The notes under the pieces are model-generated. The model did not search any database. It was not told the origin of the DNA and saw only the letters and a program-made list of their open reading frames with translations. DNA of 64,000 nucleotides from Hypholoma sublateritium FD-334 SS-4 (lineage: Eukaryota > Basidiomycota > Agaricomycetes > Agaricales > Strophariaceae), in the NCBI GenBank assembly GCA_000827495.1, contig KN817539.1, forward strand, positions 355,657-419,656. The letters are read 5' to 3'. Shown piece by piece: positions 24,169 to 36,538 of the stretch. The position numbers and the translations under genes were made by a program. Within the stretch, counting starts at the first letter, position 1. Each line of letters starts with the position of its first letter.

Positions 24169-24427
24169 CTAGATAAGAGAGTGAGTGGTAAATTCAAATC
24201 TGGGACTTTAGAATATGGGGAATCAACTTGCCATATCCACCTCCGATGACTGCAGACGATATAACGTAGGTGGTGGTAGGTGGTGAGTAGTACACGGCTA
24301 CAGTTGAAATATGGCCGACATGTATTTTTGTCTGAATACTAGAACAAAGGACGCATTGCCTTTGTTGTGACTTTGTTGTGAAAACTTGCGTCCACTTCAA
24401 ATACAGAAGGTAGTAATTTCAATAATA

Positions 24428-25624
24428 TCAGGTACTACGAGGCGCTATCCCAATCAACATACATTCTAGACAGGGTTTTTAATTTTCAGCCAGACAGCGT
24501 ACTGCGGAGAAAACACGAAAAACATACCAATTTGCACTGTTGCATTTGGCGGCACCAAGGAATCTAGTCCTTCGGGTCCATACGCCTTGCTTGCAGGTAT
24601 TGTGAGGATGCGCCTACCGCCAGAGCGCATTCCAATCATTCCTTCCTCCCAGCCTGGTGGATGTTAGTGGAATCAAAATCGTTTCGGACATATATTAGTG
24701 GCCAACCTTCTATGTCTTTCCCTGATCCAATGTCTAGCAGTGCCTACAAGGGAGTGATCAGTTACAAGTATACAATGCCGCTACTGAACAGGTACTTACA
24801 GGTTCAGAATGCGAAGCATTCGCCTCATCATATATGATATTTGTATCCATTAATTTCGAAGAATACCACACTGAAACTTTATCGCCGTTTTCAACAGCTT
24901 CACCTTTCCCAAGGAGTACGTCTTCGATTAATATGGCATTCTGGTTTTTGTCAAGGTCGGGAAAAACTGTCGAGGATGATTCCAGGAGGTCTTTGAAAGA
25001 ATGACTATTAGAGTAAGGAATACTTGAGAAGGTAGTAACTGACATGAATAGTGGCCAAGCAAAATGAGATCACATTCTAGTCCTCTGAATTGCGAGGTTT
25101 CAATGACCATGATTTGCATTGAATGAAGAGTACGCACTCCTCACTGCCTACAAGCTCCAGTATATAGCTTTGGCCTCCTTCTAACATCCAATCTACTTGT
25201 GTTTCTGTAGGCTGTAGGATCAGTGCATTTGTATTATACCCATACTTGTACATTATCTCGAACACGTACCCCGGAGGCTAAAAACATACCCAGCGCCTCT
25301 TTGCGCAGCTGGGGAGATCCTTCTTGATCATGAGCGTTTGAGTATTCAGTCGCAGAGTCATCGCTTTCAGGGTGGAAGTAGTCGCTGTAATGCAGGGAGA
25401 GAGAAAAGCCATAATCCTCTCTCTGTTGAACGGCGCCCAACCACAAGGCGGAAGTTATGCGAAGACTGGTAGTCAAGGTAAACGGATGTAAACCTGGGCT
25501 CAATCGGATATACCTGCATAAATAGCAGTAAGTTAAATATCAAGAAGAGCTTCAGTCCTTGTGCTTAAGGTGCCTACCAATTTTGAGCCGGGGAATACTG
25601 TGGCGTAGTGCTGGTCTGAGCCAT
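24428..25624 (-). CDS. FKBP-type prolyl isomerase with nucleoplasmin-like N terminus (Fpr3/Fpr4/FKBP39 type)
   Basis: These nuclear proteins combine a nucleoplasmin-like histone-chaperone domain with an FKBP domain. The start is at 25622-25624 (MAQTSTTPQYSPAQNW), an intron runs to 25514, then LHPFTLTTSLRITSALWLGA and a short acidic stretch (SDDSATEYSNAHDQEG). Four more exons give DWMLEGGQSYILELVG, NVILFCLATIH, ILIEDVLLGKGEAVENGDKV, DIGSGKDIEGWEEGMIGMRS and IPASKAYGPEGLDSLVPPNA, with a TGA at 24428-24430. Small introns separate the exons and no stops interrupt them. The binding-pocket Trp (IEGW) and Tyr (KAYG) are kept, but positions equivalent to human FKBP12 F36, D37, F46 and F99 look changed (I, Y, A, I), so isomerase activity may be weak. 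The acidic tract is shorter than usual. Confidence 0.8.
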
Positions 25625-25849
25625 GATGAGAAGTAAGGTAGATAATCGGCGATTCGGGAATCGGTACGCAAAAGCGAGGTTATCACGTGCAGTAATGCTC
25701 CCTTCCTTACCTACAGGGCTATGTGCGTTACGGCTGCCTGACGGGCGCATATTATTATATGCTGGCAGGCTCTTGATATACATATGGATCTACCTTAACA
25801 AACCCTAAAATAACCTCGATAAACTCACTCCACTGCTCCTACCCAGCCG

Positions 25850-26380
25850 TCTGCGCCTTCGGCTTTGCATCGTCCTGCTTCAGCGCGTCCAGCTCGGCCT
25901 GCAGCTGACCCATCGCTCCTGCATCCGCGCCTTTAAAAACTCGTTCTCTAGCTCTGCAATGGCGTCCGCACACCATCCACTCCTGGATCTGTCCGGTTCT
26001 TTGGGTACAAGCTGCATGCTAGGCCCTGGATCTGGTTGCTCAGTGAGAGCGAACGCCGCGTTGATGTCGAAAATCCGAACCACCCCTAGCTTCTACGGAC
26101 CGCGACCACAACATGAGTGTCTGCCACACGGCAAGAACCGCAATGAATGCACCTCCGTGGTCTTCTCCCCCTTCGCCCGCGCCAGTTGCGGCACCGCCTT
26201 TCCTTCAGCACCTGTCTCCATCTCTCACACTCCCACAAGAAATTCTTTCGGACAAAGCAGCTTGGCGTTAACACTGGGCGCGGGTTTGTTGAGGTCGACA
26301 GCTTCGCGCTTCGCGTCGGCGTCGTGCGAGTATCGGAGTTTACTCCATCGCACTGAACCCTTGGTATATCACTGAAAGCT
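25850..26380 (-). pseudogene. Coding remnant ending in a coiled coil, unidentified
   Basis: Minus-strand pieces in different frames read SCFVRKNFLWECERWRQVLK, then AIAELENEFLKARM, then GQLQAELDALKQDDAKPKAQ ending with a stop at about 25845. The charged helical ending looks like a real C terminus, but the frames cannot be joined without shifts. No family is recognised. Confidence 0.35.
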
Positions 26381-26446
26381 TCATCTAGGGATTCCTTGCT
26401 GCGGCAGTGTCAATCCTGCATCTATGTATATCAATGTAGCGCTTAC

Positions 26447-27250
26447 TCTTCAAACCGAGCGCCTTCGAGGTCGCCTTCGCCACCAATAAAGTTCTCGACT
26501 TGTGACGCAAGATCTGCCAATTTCTTGGCTCGTTCTGACGCCAGTCAGTCCTTCAGGAACTCGTTTTGGTTTGGCGCGGGACGCTTCCAGCATTTGCTGA
26601 AATTCGTTTACGTCAATATTTGGACAGCCATCTGAGTCTTGAGCCTCGTTATATACCGGGTTCGTCCTTCGAATGCGATACGGCTGGAGATTTTCAATGT
26701 CCTTTTGGTATTCTGGGGTGCGGCGTAATGCGTCCTTATTGGCTTCCACCTAGAATAAACAAATGAGTAGGCAGATAAACCAGGCTCGGTAGGCTTACCG
26801 ATGCATCAGTGCCTTCGGAGGACGTGTTGCGAACGTATGCCCACCCTTTGCTTTCTTGAAAAATTTTTTTTTTTCAAACAACACATATCCAAACGACACA
26901 TATCCACTCTTTGATATTCTCAGCTTCTCGTCGATTTCCAAAGACCTTGGGCGGGAAAAACTTCTTGCCTACCAAATCTCCTCGACGGTGGGCACAGTAA
27001 TAGTATCTGTCCCGGAATCTCGAAGTAGTCGTACGGCGTTTTCGGCTGCATGTACGATCCATATGTATGTTCGAAGATCGCGGTAGCAAAAGGCTCCGCA
27101 TTTTTTCTGCATGCTGGTCAGCAGGGAGTAATGAGGGAAGGTGATGGAACGTAGACCTACCTTTAAGCCCCAACGCCACTGGCATTCTGGCCCCCGCCTT
27201 CCAGACTCGGCGCATTGGGTGCGGAGTGACATGACGAGCGTTGTCTACGA
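26447..27250 (-). pseudogene. SGT1/Ecdysoneless-like remnant, decayed
   Basis: Ecdysoneless (fungal SGT1 in the regulatory-protein sense, not the Hsp90 cochaperone) is a conserved nuclear/cytoplasmic regulator. Minus-strand pieces read VGKKFFPPKVFGNRREAEN (about 26920-26970), NKDALRRTPEYQKDIENLQ (about 26690-26745), DVNEFQQMLEASRAKPKRVP, and after a frameshift ERAKKLADLASQVENFIGGE with EGARFE. I recall the same order in the family: KFFPPK-VF, LRR-PEYQK, acidic DMNEF, then LADL-x-VE-F-EGEGD-EGA-F. Several frame changes lie between the pieces. Confidence 0.5.
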
Positions 27251-27850
27251 GTAGGGCTGGCGTTCGCCGCGTAAATGAGTCAACAGTGGCCAGGAAGTCA
27301 TTGAGGAAAGCAGGTATGAGGTCGGCGTCGAGGTTGCAGAAGTAGTCCGGTGACCCTACGGTGCGCCAGCAGAAGCCAGCATGTCCTATACCACAACAGA
27401 CCTTCGGTCTCTTGCGAGCAGAGATTGTATTTCCATCGCTCGCCGCCGGGGTGCACCACGAATTGATGTGCGTGCGCCACTTTGTACAGCGGGCGGGCCC
27501 GCGCGCCCGGCGTTGACTAGTAGTACCGGCTCTTCGCGCGGGTCGAGGTCGGCGAAAGGCTGGAACGCGGCTGATAGTGAGATGTGGGATTCAGATGCGA
27601 GCCACGACGTGTTGGGCATGCTCCACGTCGACAAGCAGACGCATTTGGGCGAGGAGTTGCCTGCGAAATGATCAGTGTACTTCCCCCGTCAAGCTGGCTC
27701 ACGCACCTTGGTCGACAGCGACGAAGTCCGATATGCATAGTGCGGGGTGCGACCCGAGGAATGTTCGTCTCCCATGTGTGCCGGTCGTGCTCAATGACCT
27801 CGATGGGAGATGGCACCTGGCTGGGGTCGAGCGGGGGCAAACCTAGAACA
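27251..27850 (-). pseudogene. Frameshifted coding remnant, unidentified
   Basis: Pieces such as [40 protein letters not shown] and SPIEVIEHDRHTWETNIPRV occur in different minus-strand frames. They look protein-like but cannot be joined or assigned. They may belong to a separate gene upstream of the Ecdysoneless-like remnant. Confidence 0.3.
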
Positions 27851-28226
27851 GACCAGCGAGATCAATTTGGGGACAGTTTTGCCAGGTAAGAGGAGCGTAC
27901 GTTGGTCGGCGCAGTAGGTCTGAAGTCGTCGTCGGATACTCAAAGGTTTTTCGGTGGATTCAAGAAGAACGGAAACGTACTTACTTGGGATACCCGTCGT
28001 GGATGCCCTCAAGTCGTCAACGCGTCACGCGTCACTAATAAATATACCGATGCATTTTTGCTCCGGCCGTCTGCCCCAAGTGTCAGATGTCGACTGGCCG
28101 CTGCGACCACCAGATATTCTGAAGTTCAGGTTGGAACTAAGTTGGAGCCGCAATTAACCAGACTGCTGGTCGCACTGCGAGAGTCCGAATTTCTGGAAAC
28201 GTCCAGGAAACTGCAAATAATTCAAT

Positions 28227-29591
28227 TTACATAAACAGCTGGTAGACTGCAAAATGCAAGAAATAAAATACTACGACAATAAGGAGGAGCGTGTAAAAAA
28301 AGGAGGGCACATCGACGGTGAACTGAGTCTCATTCACCAGGCCCAAGCTGCGCGTAAGAAAAGATTTGATAGAGGATGACTCGGGTGAGCCCCAAGTTTT
28401 GAGGATGTTTGCAACGCCTAGGTTGTCCCGCTTCGAGCGTGAAGCCCACGGCTCGCACAGTCGAAAAAATGTTGATTCTCCTTGCCGGAGCTGTTGGATG
28501 CCGCATCGCGCAAAAGCAAAAGGCCCCTGATCATCGGCGCACTGACGTACATAAAAGTATTGATATCTTCGTATAATCTTCATCGGAGGAAGGATAATCG
28601 TAAGTCCATCGAGATAGGTGAAAATCACTATAGTGTCAGGATAGTTCAAAGTTGGTCGAGAATTAGCAAGAGTGAAAATCAAGATAAATAAATACCGATT
28701 TACCGTTTATTCTTCCAGGATTTTTGTTGATAGATTCTGCAAAGGAAAGTACAAAAACGCCTCGTTCTGGTTCATCTAGGAGCCAGACTCTGTCAGAGAG
28801 TGTCTCGGTCATCTCGATAAATACGAACGGGAAGGCAGTACAACGGCCATTATGGGCCTTGTTTGAGTACTGTAGGTCGCTATCAATTTCCTTATATGAA
28901 TGTTTTCTAGCGGGTATCCCACACCGTCGACAAGACCTAAGTACGAGGTCGGATGATGGAGAAAGAAGAGAAAAGCGAGGCCACAGAAACTTACCTGGCG
29001 TGTCAAGAATTTTCACCTCCTTGAATTTGATTTCGGGATATTTGAGAGCAACGTAGATTATTCCCCCGTATGTTGCGTTGGCCGTGTGTGTCAAAAGGGG
29101 GCGCCCTCGGTTGCGTTGATTTTCGCTAGAGAGAATTCGCATCAAGCCTGCTCCTGGGCACAGTACCAGGTGCTCTGCTTTTCTGAGCAGCGAAGCAAGC
29201 TCCAATGGAGAGGAACATACGCTTCCCAATTGTTGCCGCGACCCCGTAAACGTGACTTCCTGGGACGCATCGTTGACCTGGTAATAACCTACCGAGACCG
29301 TGGCAGACCAAGTCGCGGATGGGGAGATGTGCCACTCCACCGCAGTGGTAGTAGGGGTACCAAGGTAGATCTGCAATTCGACCCCCGTCGTCAGTGGATA
29401 TCCTAGGTGAGGCTGTTCCTCGCTTCAAATATGTTCACTTACACCAGTGATACCAGCAACGACAGTAGATTTTCCTACGGTTGGCCAGCGACGAGGTGGA
29501 CCATCAGTGGTAAACTCTCGGGGGAACCGCTGAGCTTACCGCTTCCTCGACATCCCAATATGACAATAACTTTGGGATTTGCATATACCAT
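28227..29591 (-). CDS. Membrane-anchored dynamin-like GTPase, copy A (346 aa)
   Basis: Six exons (29591-29540, 29474-29443, 29370-28995, 28936-28829, 28775-28704, 28627-28227) splice into 346 residues. G1 P-loop is GCRGSGKST, split by intron 1. A TPTTTAVEWHISPS segment matches the dynamin switch-1 neighbourhood, and G3 is ILDTPG. ERGVFVLSFAESINKNPGRI matches the dynamin segment before G4, but G4 itself reads TYLD in place of Thr/Asn-Lys-x-Asp. Next comes a short stalk-like part with FFRLCEPWASRSKRDNLGVA. A C-terminal hydrophobic helix (YTLLLIVVVFYFLHFAVYQL) ends the chain, so it is probably tail-anchored. It is much shorter than true dynamins (no full stalk, no PH domain or GED). Its paralogue is at 48265-49698. 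Confidence 0.8.
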
Positions 29592-30293
29592 GGCTGAGTG
29601 AGCAAAGAGAAATGTGGAGGGCAGACGGTACCTCCTATGGTCAAGTAATAGCAGGTTACTTATATGCCACAAGTGGAGCTTTGGACCCAGAGGTCCTTGA
29701 TTTCTATCTCTTTGTCTCGTAAATTATGGCTTTTCTTTGCTTTTCTCAGGAAGACGCGCTGGCCCAAGGTACGTACCGATGATGCGCTAACTGGCGCACT
29801 GCATTCAAGGAAATATTCATCAGGATCTTGCACTCGTTTTGAAATAATGAGAATACCAGAGAATACCAAAGATAACACTGAGGATTCATGAGTTGCACGA
29901 GAGGCTGACTGCGAGTTGCGCTTGATCCGCCGGGTCTTGGAGGGTTAAAAATAGCATATTGCCAAGGCCCGACTTGGGAATCACCTTTGCTTCGCACGCC
30001 TCCGAGTCTGACGCCGCCAACCCTTCACTCTTGCGGCTCCCCCGGGCCCGCATGCCAGCTGCGCCTCGCCTGGTTTTGAAATGGGCCTGCTCCTTCCCCG
30101 CTGACCCTCGCAGATTTCCATCCCGCCTTCGCCCAGTGGTCACTACTGCGTACTGCGCTTCACTCTGCCAGAGGGCACAATACTTAGCTTAGTGGGTTGT
30201 TTTCGTGCCCCGGAGTCTACAAATGACTAACAGCTCGGTGGGGACCCCATTGCCGGCTTCGGTCCGCCCGCCGATATTCGCAGAGCTCAAGCG
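29592..30293. other. No gene recognised
   Basis: Sequence upstream of dynamin-like copy A. Short frames on both strands have no support. It presumably includes the promoter of copy A, but no motif stands out. Confidence 0.4.
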
Positions 30294-31060
30294 GTGAATT
30301 GCGACGCTCGCCACAGTCGTCCGCTCGCTCGCCGCGAAGATTTTTTATTCGTTGTCCGCCATCATGTCCCTTTGGATCACCACTCAATACATCTCAGTTC
30401 ACGATGGTGCTCACAGATAATTCAGCAGTTCCAGGCTTTCAAACTTACCAGCCCGCCGAAGGACATCCCCCTAAGAGGCGAATCAGACCGATATGCTCCA
30501 GACATTCCGCCCACCCTCTTTCGCAACGCGACGATTCGGACAGGCTGCTGGACACAGATGTTGCCGTTGGCGACGTTCTGCTCGACAAGGGAGGGATTCG
30601 AGTGGTCGGATGGATAGGGGAGAGCGTGTTGAAGCTATATGACAACATCACTGACCTTGACGCAGAAGGGGCATGGGTTACTCTTGGCTATGTTTTTCTT
30701 ATCTTTTTGGCTTCCTTTCGCTTTGTGATCAATTCTCTTTTTAGAACCGTCGATCTTCACTTGCATCTGGGTTTGGGGAGCTCACCGTCTCTGCGCGGTT
30801 CATCCGACACTCGTGCAAGGGCCTTACATTTCCCTGGTTCGGCCTCAAACCACCACGACGCTCAGGGGTCGGTTGTATCTGCGGCTAATGCACTTCTGGG
30901 ATCTGCAGGCGCAATAGGTATAGGCTGCTCGCGCACGCGAGTTTATTCTTCACATACGAAACTGTTCGTGAAATAAGAAAATCTTTGCGCGAAAACTCTG
31001 CTACGGGGAGTGGACGGGGCTTGGCGACTTCCCAGAGAACCGTCGGTGGGAGACACTGGT
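30294..31060 (+). pseudogene. Amidohydrolase-family N-terminal remnant
   Basis: Amidohydrolases of this fungal type are metal-dependent hydrolases with a conserved N-terminal beta-sandwich. The translation reads TLFRNATI, then DTDVAVGDVLLDKGGIRVVG, ITDLDAEGAW, an intron-like stretch, then TVDLHLHLGLGSSPSLRGSS (the His-x-His metal site of the family), SNHHDAQGSVVSAANALLGS and AGAIG. Order and spacing fit the first third of the protein. Frames change between pieces, and nothing after about 31060 continues it, so it is a truncated, decayed copy. Confidence 0.65.
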
Positions 31061-32167
31061 CGATGTTCTCCGAGGATGCCTCAACGTACGTTTATATAAA
31101 TGCTTCCCGATAAGTGTTGATCGAGACCATGTACAGGGTTATAAATCACTGCTATAAAACCATTGACTTAGTCAGAATAGTTCGAGTACGTGCTCATTTG
31201 TCTTCAAAAATTGTATCCTCATCTTGGTCCATCGCGTAGAAAGGCGTATGGTGCGTGATGTCGACACACCTAGAGGGCAACCTGAGCTCACTCTCGATCA
31301 GGCATAACCCCCTACAATTACGATGTTCGCCACGAAGGCACGGTACAAGCAGTGAGCACTTAAGTACGGTACAAACGTGAGGCTTATCGTGGTGGAAGCC
31401 AAGTCGCAGTTCGCATTTTGGCCAATAACAACCTGCGAGCGGGGATGCAGGTATGTACCTCGACTACGAGTCAACGAAATACATTTCTATAACCTTCCAC
31501 TGCTTCAGGGTGATGGAATCTACTCTGCAGGGCTGCGCGGAGGGCGAACGTAAAGATGTGTTCGCTAGTGTAGTACAGGTGGTTCAAAATATTCATACGG
31601 TGCCCTTCTGATATCATCCTTCTATTAGAGATCCCTTCCGCCCGTCATCTGATTGCAGAGCGCTGCGCGATCTTCCTCTACGCAGTGATCGGATTTCGTG
31701 CCTTCTCGTCAGTTCTCTGGCCTCTCCCAATTCCCTCCAGTTTTCCGGTTTGACTCCACTCCGCGCTCTTCGCCTCCACAAGCTTCAATATATGCACAAT
31801 ATATGACATAGTACTTGTTTTTGCACGCTGGAACGCTCGCCCAGCTGTCGGTCAACTGCACTACCCCTCCGACGCGTGTTCAGCTCATCGCAACTATGAT
31901 AGGCACACCTAAGGAAAGGCCTTGCAATGGAATACGCGGAAGCACCTCAGGTTGAGGCAAGTCGGGGCGCACAAGCTTGGCACAAGCGCAATTTATCTCT
32001 ACATTTCACAATGCCAAATACTTAGAAGGGCCTTAGAATCATCGCTAATATTTGGTGCTGTGATTGTCATTTCCATTGAATGTCGCGGGCGCAATAAAAG
32101 TACTGCTTATCGATTACCCTTGACTTCGAACTTTCTGCGTAAACCTCAGTCGTCTGCTCGCGGTACT
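31061..32167. other. No gene recognised; sequence upstream of the transposase gene
   Basis: No coding signal is seen. I looked for a CACTA-type terminus here: the CACTACCCC at 31859 was the only candidate, and it has no convincing inverted partner downstream. Confidence 0.4.
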
Positions 32168-35100
32168 ATGCCCCCACACCTACATGGGGGAAAGGCTGTA
32201 AACCAACGGTTGCCAGTGCTCCCAAAGGTGCAGACGCTCTGTCAATGCAGCGAATGCATTACCTGCGAGTACTTTGACATCCACAGCGACACCGTTCTTT
32301 CTGGAAAGATTGTATCGCTTTCACAATGGAAAATCCACAGGAAAAGGAACGAAGCCCGGCATGCTGCAATGGCACGTCATCAGCAGCTGGTATCAGCAGT
32401 GATCCTCGATCCAGACACATCGTCTCCACAGGATACCGATGCTACTGCCACATTCGAACCGCTCTCTGTTCGTAGCTCTCAGTCCAGTGGTCGCAAAGCA
32501 GGCTCCCAACCCATCTCATCCTCGTCAAGTCCGTCGAAACAGCCTATCGGAACGCCCAGGTCAAAGAGGCCGCCGAAAAATACGTTGGATCCAGCGACGA
32601 AAAGTTCGACCGTGTCCAAAATAGATTTATTGCGCGACCGCTTCCAAGAATCGGGTCGAGCGCAGAGGCAAACTCTGTTACATTCTATACGACGTCGGGC
32701 TCGGGAGTCAGTGGCCGCCACACTCCGCAGCATCATCAAGACACAACCCCTCTTGTTCCGCTCCCCTCCGACAAATCCATCGCTCTCGGATCGAAACTTG
32801 GCGGACTTGGCGGATGTTCTAGCACTCAATCCTGATGCTGTAGAGAATCATGCCATTCTCCTTCACGAGAAATGGCTAGCAGAAGCTCAGAATACCATCA
32901 ACATGGTTCTAACCGATCCAGCTCTGTCAAAGCACGACCAAACGCTGGCCAAAATGACGAACCAGGACGTTCAGAAAGAATCCGAGAAAATCAATGCAGT
33001 TAAAAGGGAGGAATGGTGTCGTCAACTTGAGTTAAGGCATACCATAGAAGAAAGTGACGCTCCGATTATCAATGCCGGTACGTTTCAAGTTCTGCGCTTT
33101 GTCTGCGCCCCATCTGCGTTCCTTCGCTCATAGAGGGATCTTGCTTCAGTTCCTTTCTTCTCAACTCGGACGAGACTCATGGACCCAATAACATGCTTGT
33201 GCTACTTGCTCATTGCGTCATTGCATTTGCTTGCCAATATTTCAATGGACGACTGCAAATTCGCGCTGGTTTTTATAACCATGATTGTCAAGACATCGCT
33301 CGCAGACTCTCCAAACCTAGAACGCTTCAAAATAGCCAACACAATACCGGCTGACGTTCGTACGGTTGTCAGCTCACTAGAAATCGACCCAACCTTCACG
33401 CCATATGTATGCTGCCCTGGCTGCTTCTGTACCTATAAGGTCGATCCAAGTAACCCTGACTCATATCCGGAGCTTTGCGGCCACAAACAGACTCCGAAGA
33501 GCCGTCCTTGCGGGACACGACTTCAGGAACGCAAAAAATCAGCCAAGAAATATCCCATCCGACAATTTCTTTATCACGACCTCCACAAGTGGATTGGGTG
33601 GATGTATTCTCGACCGGATATCGAAGAATACTTTGATAACTATCCACTTAAGCGAAAGAAGCCCAGCGGCTCGGATATGAATGACGAAATGACGGATATG
33701 TGGGACGGTTCAATACTGAAGGAATTTTGTGGTCTGGACAATCAGCCGTTCTTTCCAGGACCCGAAGGTCATGGACACGAAGGACGTCTCATTTTTGGCC
33801 TCAACATGGATGGGTTCAATGCCTTCAGTAAGAAAAAAGGCGGAAAGACAGTCTCAATTGGCGGAGTATACATGGTCTGCTTAAATCTTCCACCAGAGAT
33901 ACGCTACAAAACCGAAAACATCTTCCTCGTAGGCATCATCCCAGGCCCAAGTTCACCATCAGTCGATGAAATTAACCATATACTTCGACCTCTTATCGAC
34001 GACCTTCTTATAATGTGGTGGACAGGAATATACATTACACGAACATCGAAACATGCGCTTGGTCGATTCGTCCGCGGTGCATTGGTACCTTTGATATGTG
34101 ATCTGCCTGCTGCCCGACAAGCCTCGGGCCATGGCTCACATAGTGCGACTCACTTCTGCTCGGAGTGTGAACAAATACGCAAAGATATCAATAACCTAGA
34201 CAGAGATACCTGGGTTCCTCGTAACCTCTGCGATCATCACAGGCGTGCCAACTTATGGAAAAATGCGAGAACACAATCGGAACAAAATAGCTATTTCTCG
34301 CAGTATGGAATACGATGGTCGGAGCTGCTTCGCCTGCCATATTGGGATCCCACAAAGCATGTTGTCATAGACCCCATGCACGCATTCTATCTGCGAATTT
34401 TTTTTCGACATATTCGTGAGATATGGGGAATGGATGTTCAAGTTACTGATGGCGATGGTACTGGACCCGGCTCACCCACTGCGTTCATCGGAGAAGACCA
34501 AATGGAAAAGGCCGACAACATCTTGCGAAATGGCAGCCTCGATCAACTGCATCAACTGTCGAACATCTCATTAAGATACCTATGCCGCGAGGCTGGTTTG
34601 AGCCATGATGGCGTCGACCAGAATGGACTGGTTCAACTACTGAGGGACTATGTGAGTACCTTCAGTAACCTAATCACATTCATTGTACTGCAACTCAAAA
34701 CACAATTTGAAGAGAATCGCAAATAACTGGTTCACCAATGATGACATATACATTCCTCCTCCAACTCCCGTTTCTCAGGCCGAAGACGCACCTGTTGCTC
34801 CATCATCCTTCCCCGCAAGTTCGAGTTCTGATTCTCAGCCTAACATTCCTTCTACATATGGTCCGGTTACGTCGAAGACCCATTTTGACAACATGTATAC
34901 ATCGGCTGGTGTCTCTAAGATTCAAAGGTTGAGGAAAGCCTTGCTTGTTGTTTTCTGCACCGTCCGATTTGGGGGTCCGAAGGAGGAGTATGAGCGGAAA
35001 CAACGGACTGATTTGCACAAGCTTATTCTTGACCAGGTAAGCCTTCGGACAGAACTTGTGCTGTGCTTGAGACTGATGATATCATACTGAATATCAGCGC

Positions 35101-36440
35101 AGTAAAGACCAGGAAGAGCATCCAGTACCACCCCCGGAGATGCCTGCATCAACTCCACCACCTGGGCCAGAAGCCAAAGCAGGTACCAGATCGACTAAGG
35201 TTTTAGGGAGAAGGGTCTTGAGGGCCATTCGAGACGACATGAAGCAACTTGGCCTGCCATCCTATGCATTACGTGCTCCTAAACATCCAGGGGAGGTAAA
35301 ATGGGGGAATTTCAAGGCCGACGAATGGAAAGCATTCTGCACCGTAAACCTTCCAATCACCTTGACGCGTCTCTGGGGATCCAAGCCGGAAACCGATAGA
35401 CATCGCCAAATGTTGACCAACTATCTGGAGCTCATTACTGCCGTCAAGCTCGCAAACTCTCGAGCTATTACAGAAGATAAGATACTCCTTTTCGACAAGC
35501 ACATGCAAGCCTATTTGCATGGCATTCGTGAACTTTATCCGTTTAGCGATATCAGCCCATATCAGCACCTCACACTGCACTTCGCCGATCAACTACGACG
35601 CTTTGGCCCTACTCATTCCTGGAGATGTTATGCCTTCGAGAGGTACAACGGGATTCTCCAGCAAATACCTACAAACGATACCATCGGTCTGTTCAAGTAA
35701 AGCCTTAAATCTTTGGTGCTTTTGCTGATCCAAGCTAATTTACAGGAGAATTAGAAGAAACTATGTTTATAAAATTTTGCCAGGCTCAAAATCTTCGTGT
35801 TCTTTTCACCCAACAGCACCTTCCCTCTGAAGTCCAGCCAATTATCCAGGGGTTTGACGACCGATTTGGAACGAACGTCAAGGCCACTATCTTATATGAT
35901 GGTTCTTCATCAGACAGCCCTGAAAAGATCAAAGGCACTAAGGCAGAAGGACCAATGCCCAAGGGAGTGTTTTCTGCGATGCAAGAGCTGATATCCAGAA
36001 TCGATGGGCCGATGGGCGAAAATGGCCTCATCAGCAGCCAGATTTGCCTGGTCGATGCAGTCGAGCGCTTTGGACAACTTTTCGAGGCCATGCCGTCTGC
36101 AAACAACGCTCATATTGCATATCAGCATTCGCCAGATATGCCATGGTCAGCTGGTGTCATCGAATCACTTTTTACGCACAAGCGGCGCGTGGATAGACGC
36201 GATATAACTCAAGTTTTTGCACTTGTGCAACAATACAAAGAGTTGGATGAAGGCGACATCCCGTACGATTTGCATCGCCAATTTCCAATCGCATGTGGCC
36301 AGCTTCGTTATAACCAGCTTCTTCGAACGTCAATCCTCATCCCATTCCAGAATATCATCGGTCACACTAGCCACATGCCTATACGTGTTCCCCAGATAAT
36401 CAGAGAATGCCTTCACGTTCTCCCTCTTCATAACAAGTAG
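32168..36440 (+). CDS. Tnp2-type (CACTA/EnSpm-like) transposase, intact, 1339 aa
   Basis: Five exons (32168-33077, 33150-34651, 34713-35036, 35098-35686, 35746-36440) give 4020 coding nt with no stop until TAG. The N terminus carries a Cys cluster (LCQCSECITCEYFDIHSD), followed by a Ser-rich linker. The second exon has VCCPGCFCTYK and the long Tnp2-like core: FFPGPEGHGHEGRLIFGLNM, IYITRTSKHALGRFVRGALV, DLPAARQASG and THFCSECE. Then LPYWDPTKHVVIDPMHAFYL contains an Asp-Pro-Met-His motif typical of these proteins. Later exons add YQHLTLHFADQLRRFGPTHS and NDTIGELEETMF. The intact frame suggests recent activity or selection. Terminal inverted repeats and target duplications were not found by eye, so the element's ends are unknown. 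Confidence 0.85.
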
Positions 36441-36538
36441 GCAATTGGACTATCTCTGTACAAATAATGCGGGCAATATTATTTAAACGTCTAGAATATA
36501 CAGCAAAGAATGAAAATGAAAAAAAATGGATCTGCCAA

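Noticed and set aside
26447..27850. CAP59-type mannosyltransferase remnant
   Set aside because: Initial resemblance of pieces such as [10 protein letters not shown] could not be sustained by conserved motifs in order, while the 3' part fits Ecdysoneless/SGT1 better.
31859..31875. CACTACCCC as left terminus of a CACTA-type element
   Set aside because: No matching inverted terminus or flanking target duplication was seen downstream of the transposase gene.
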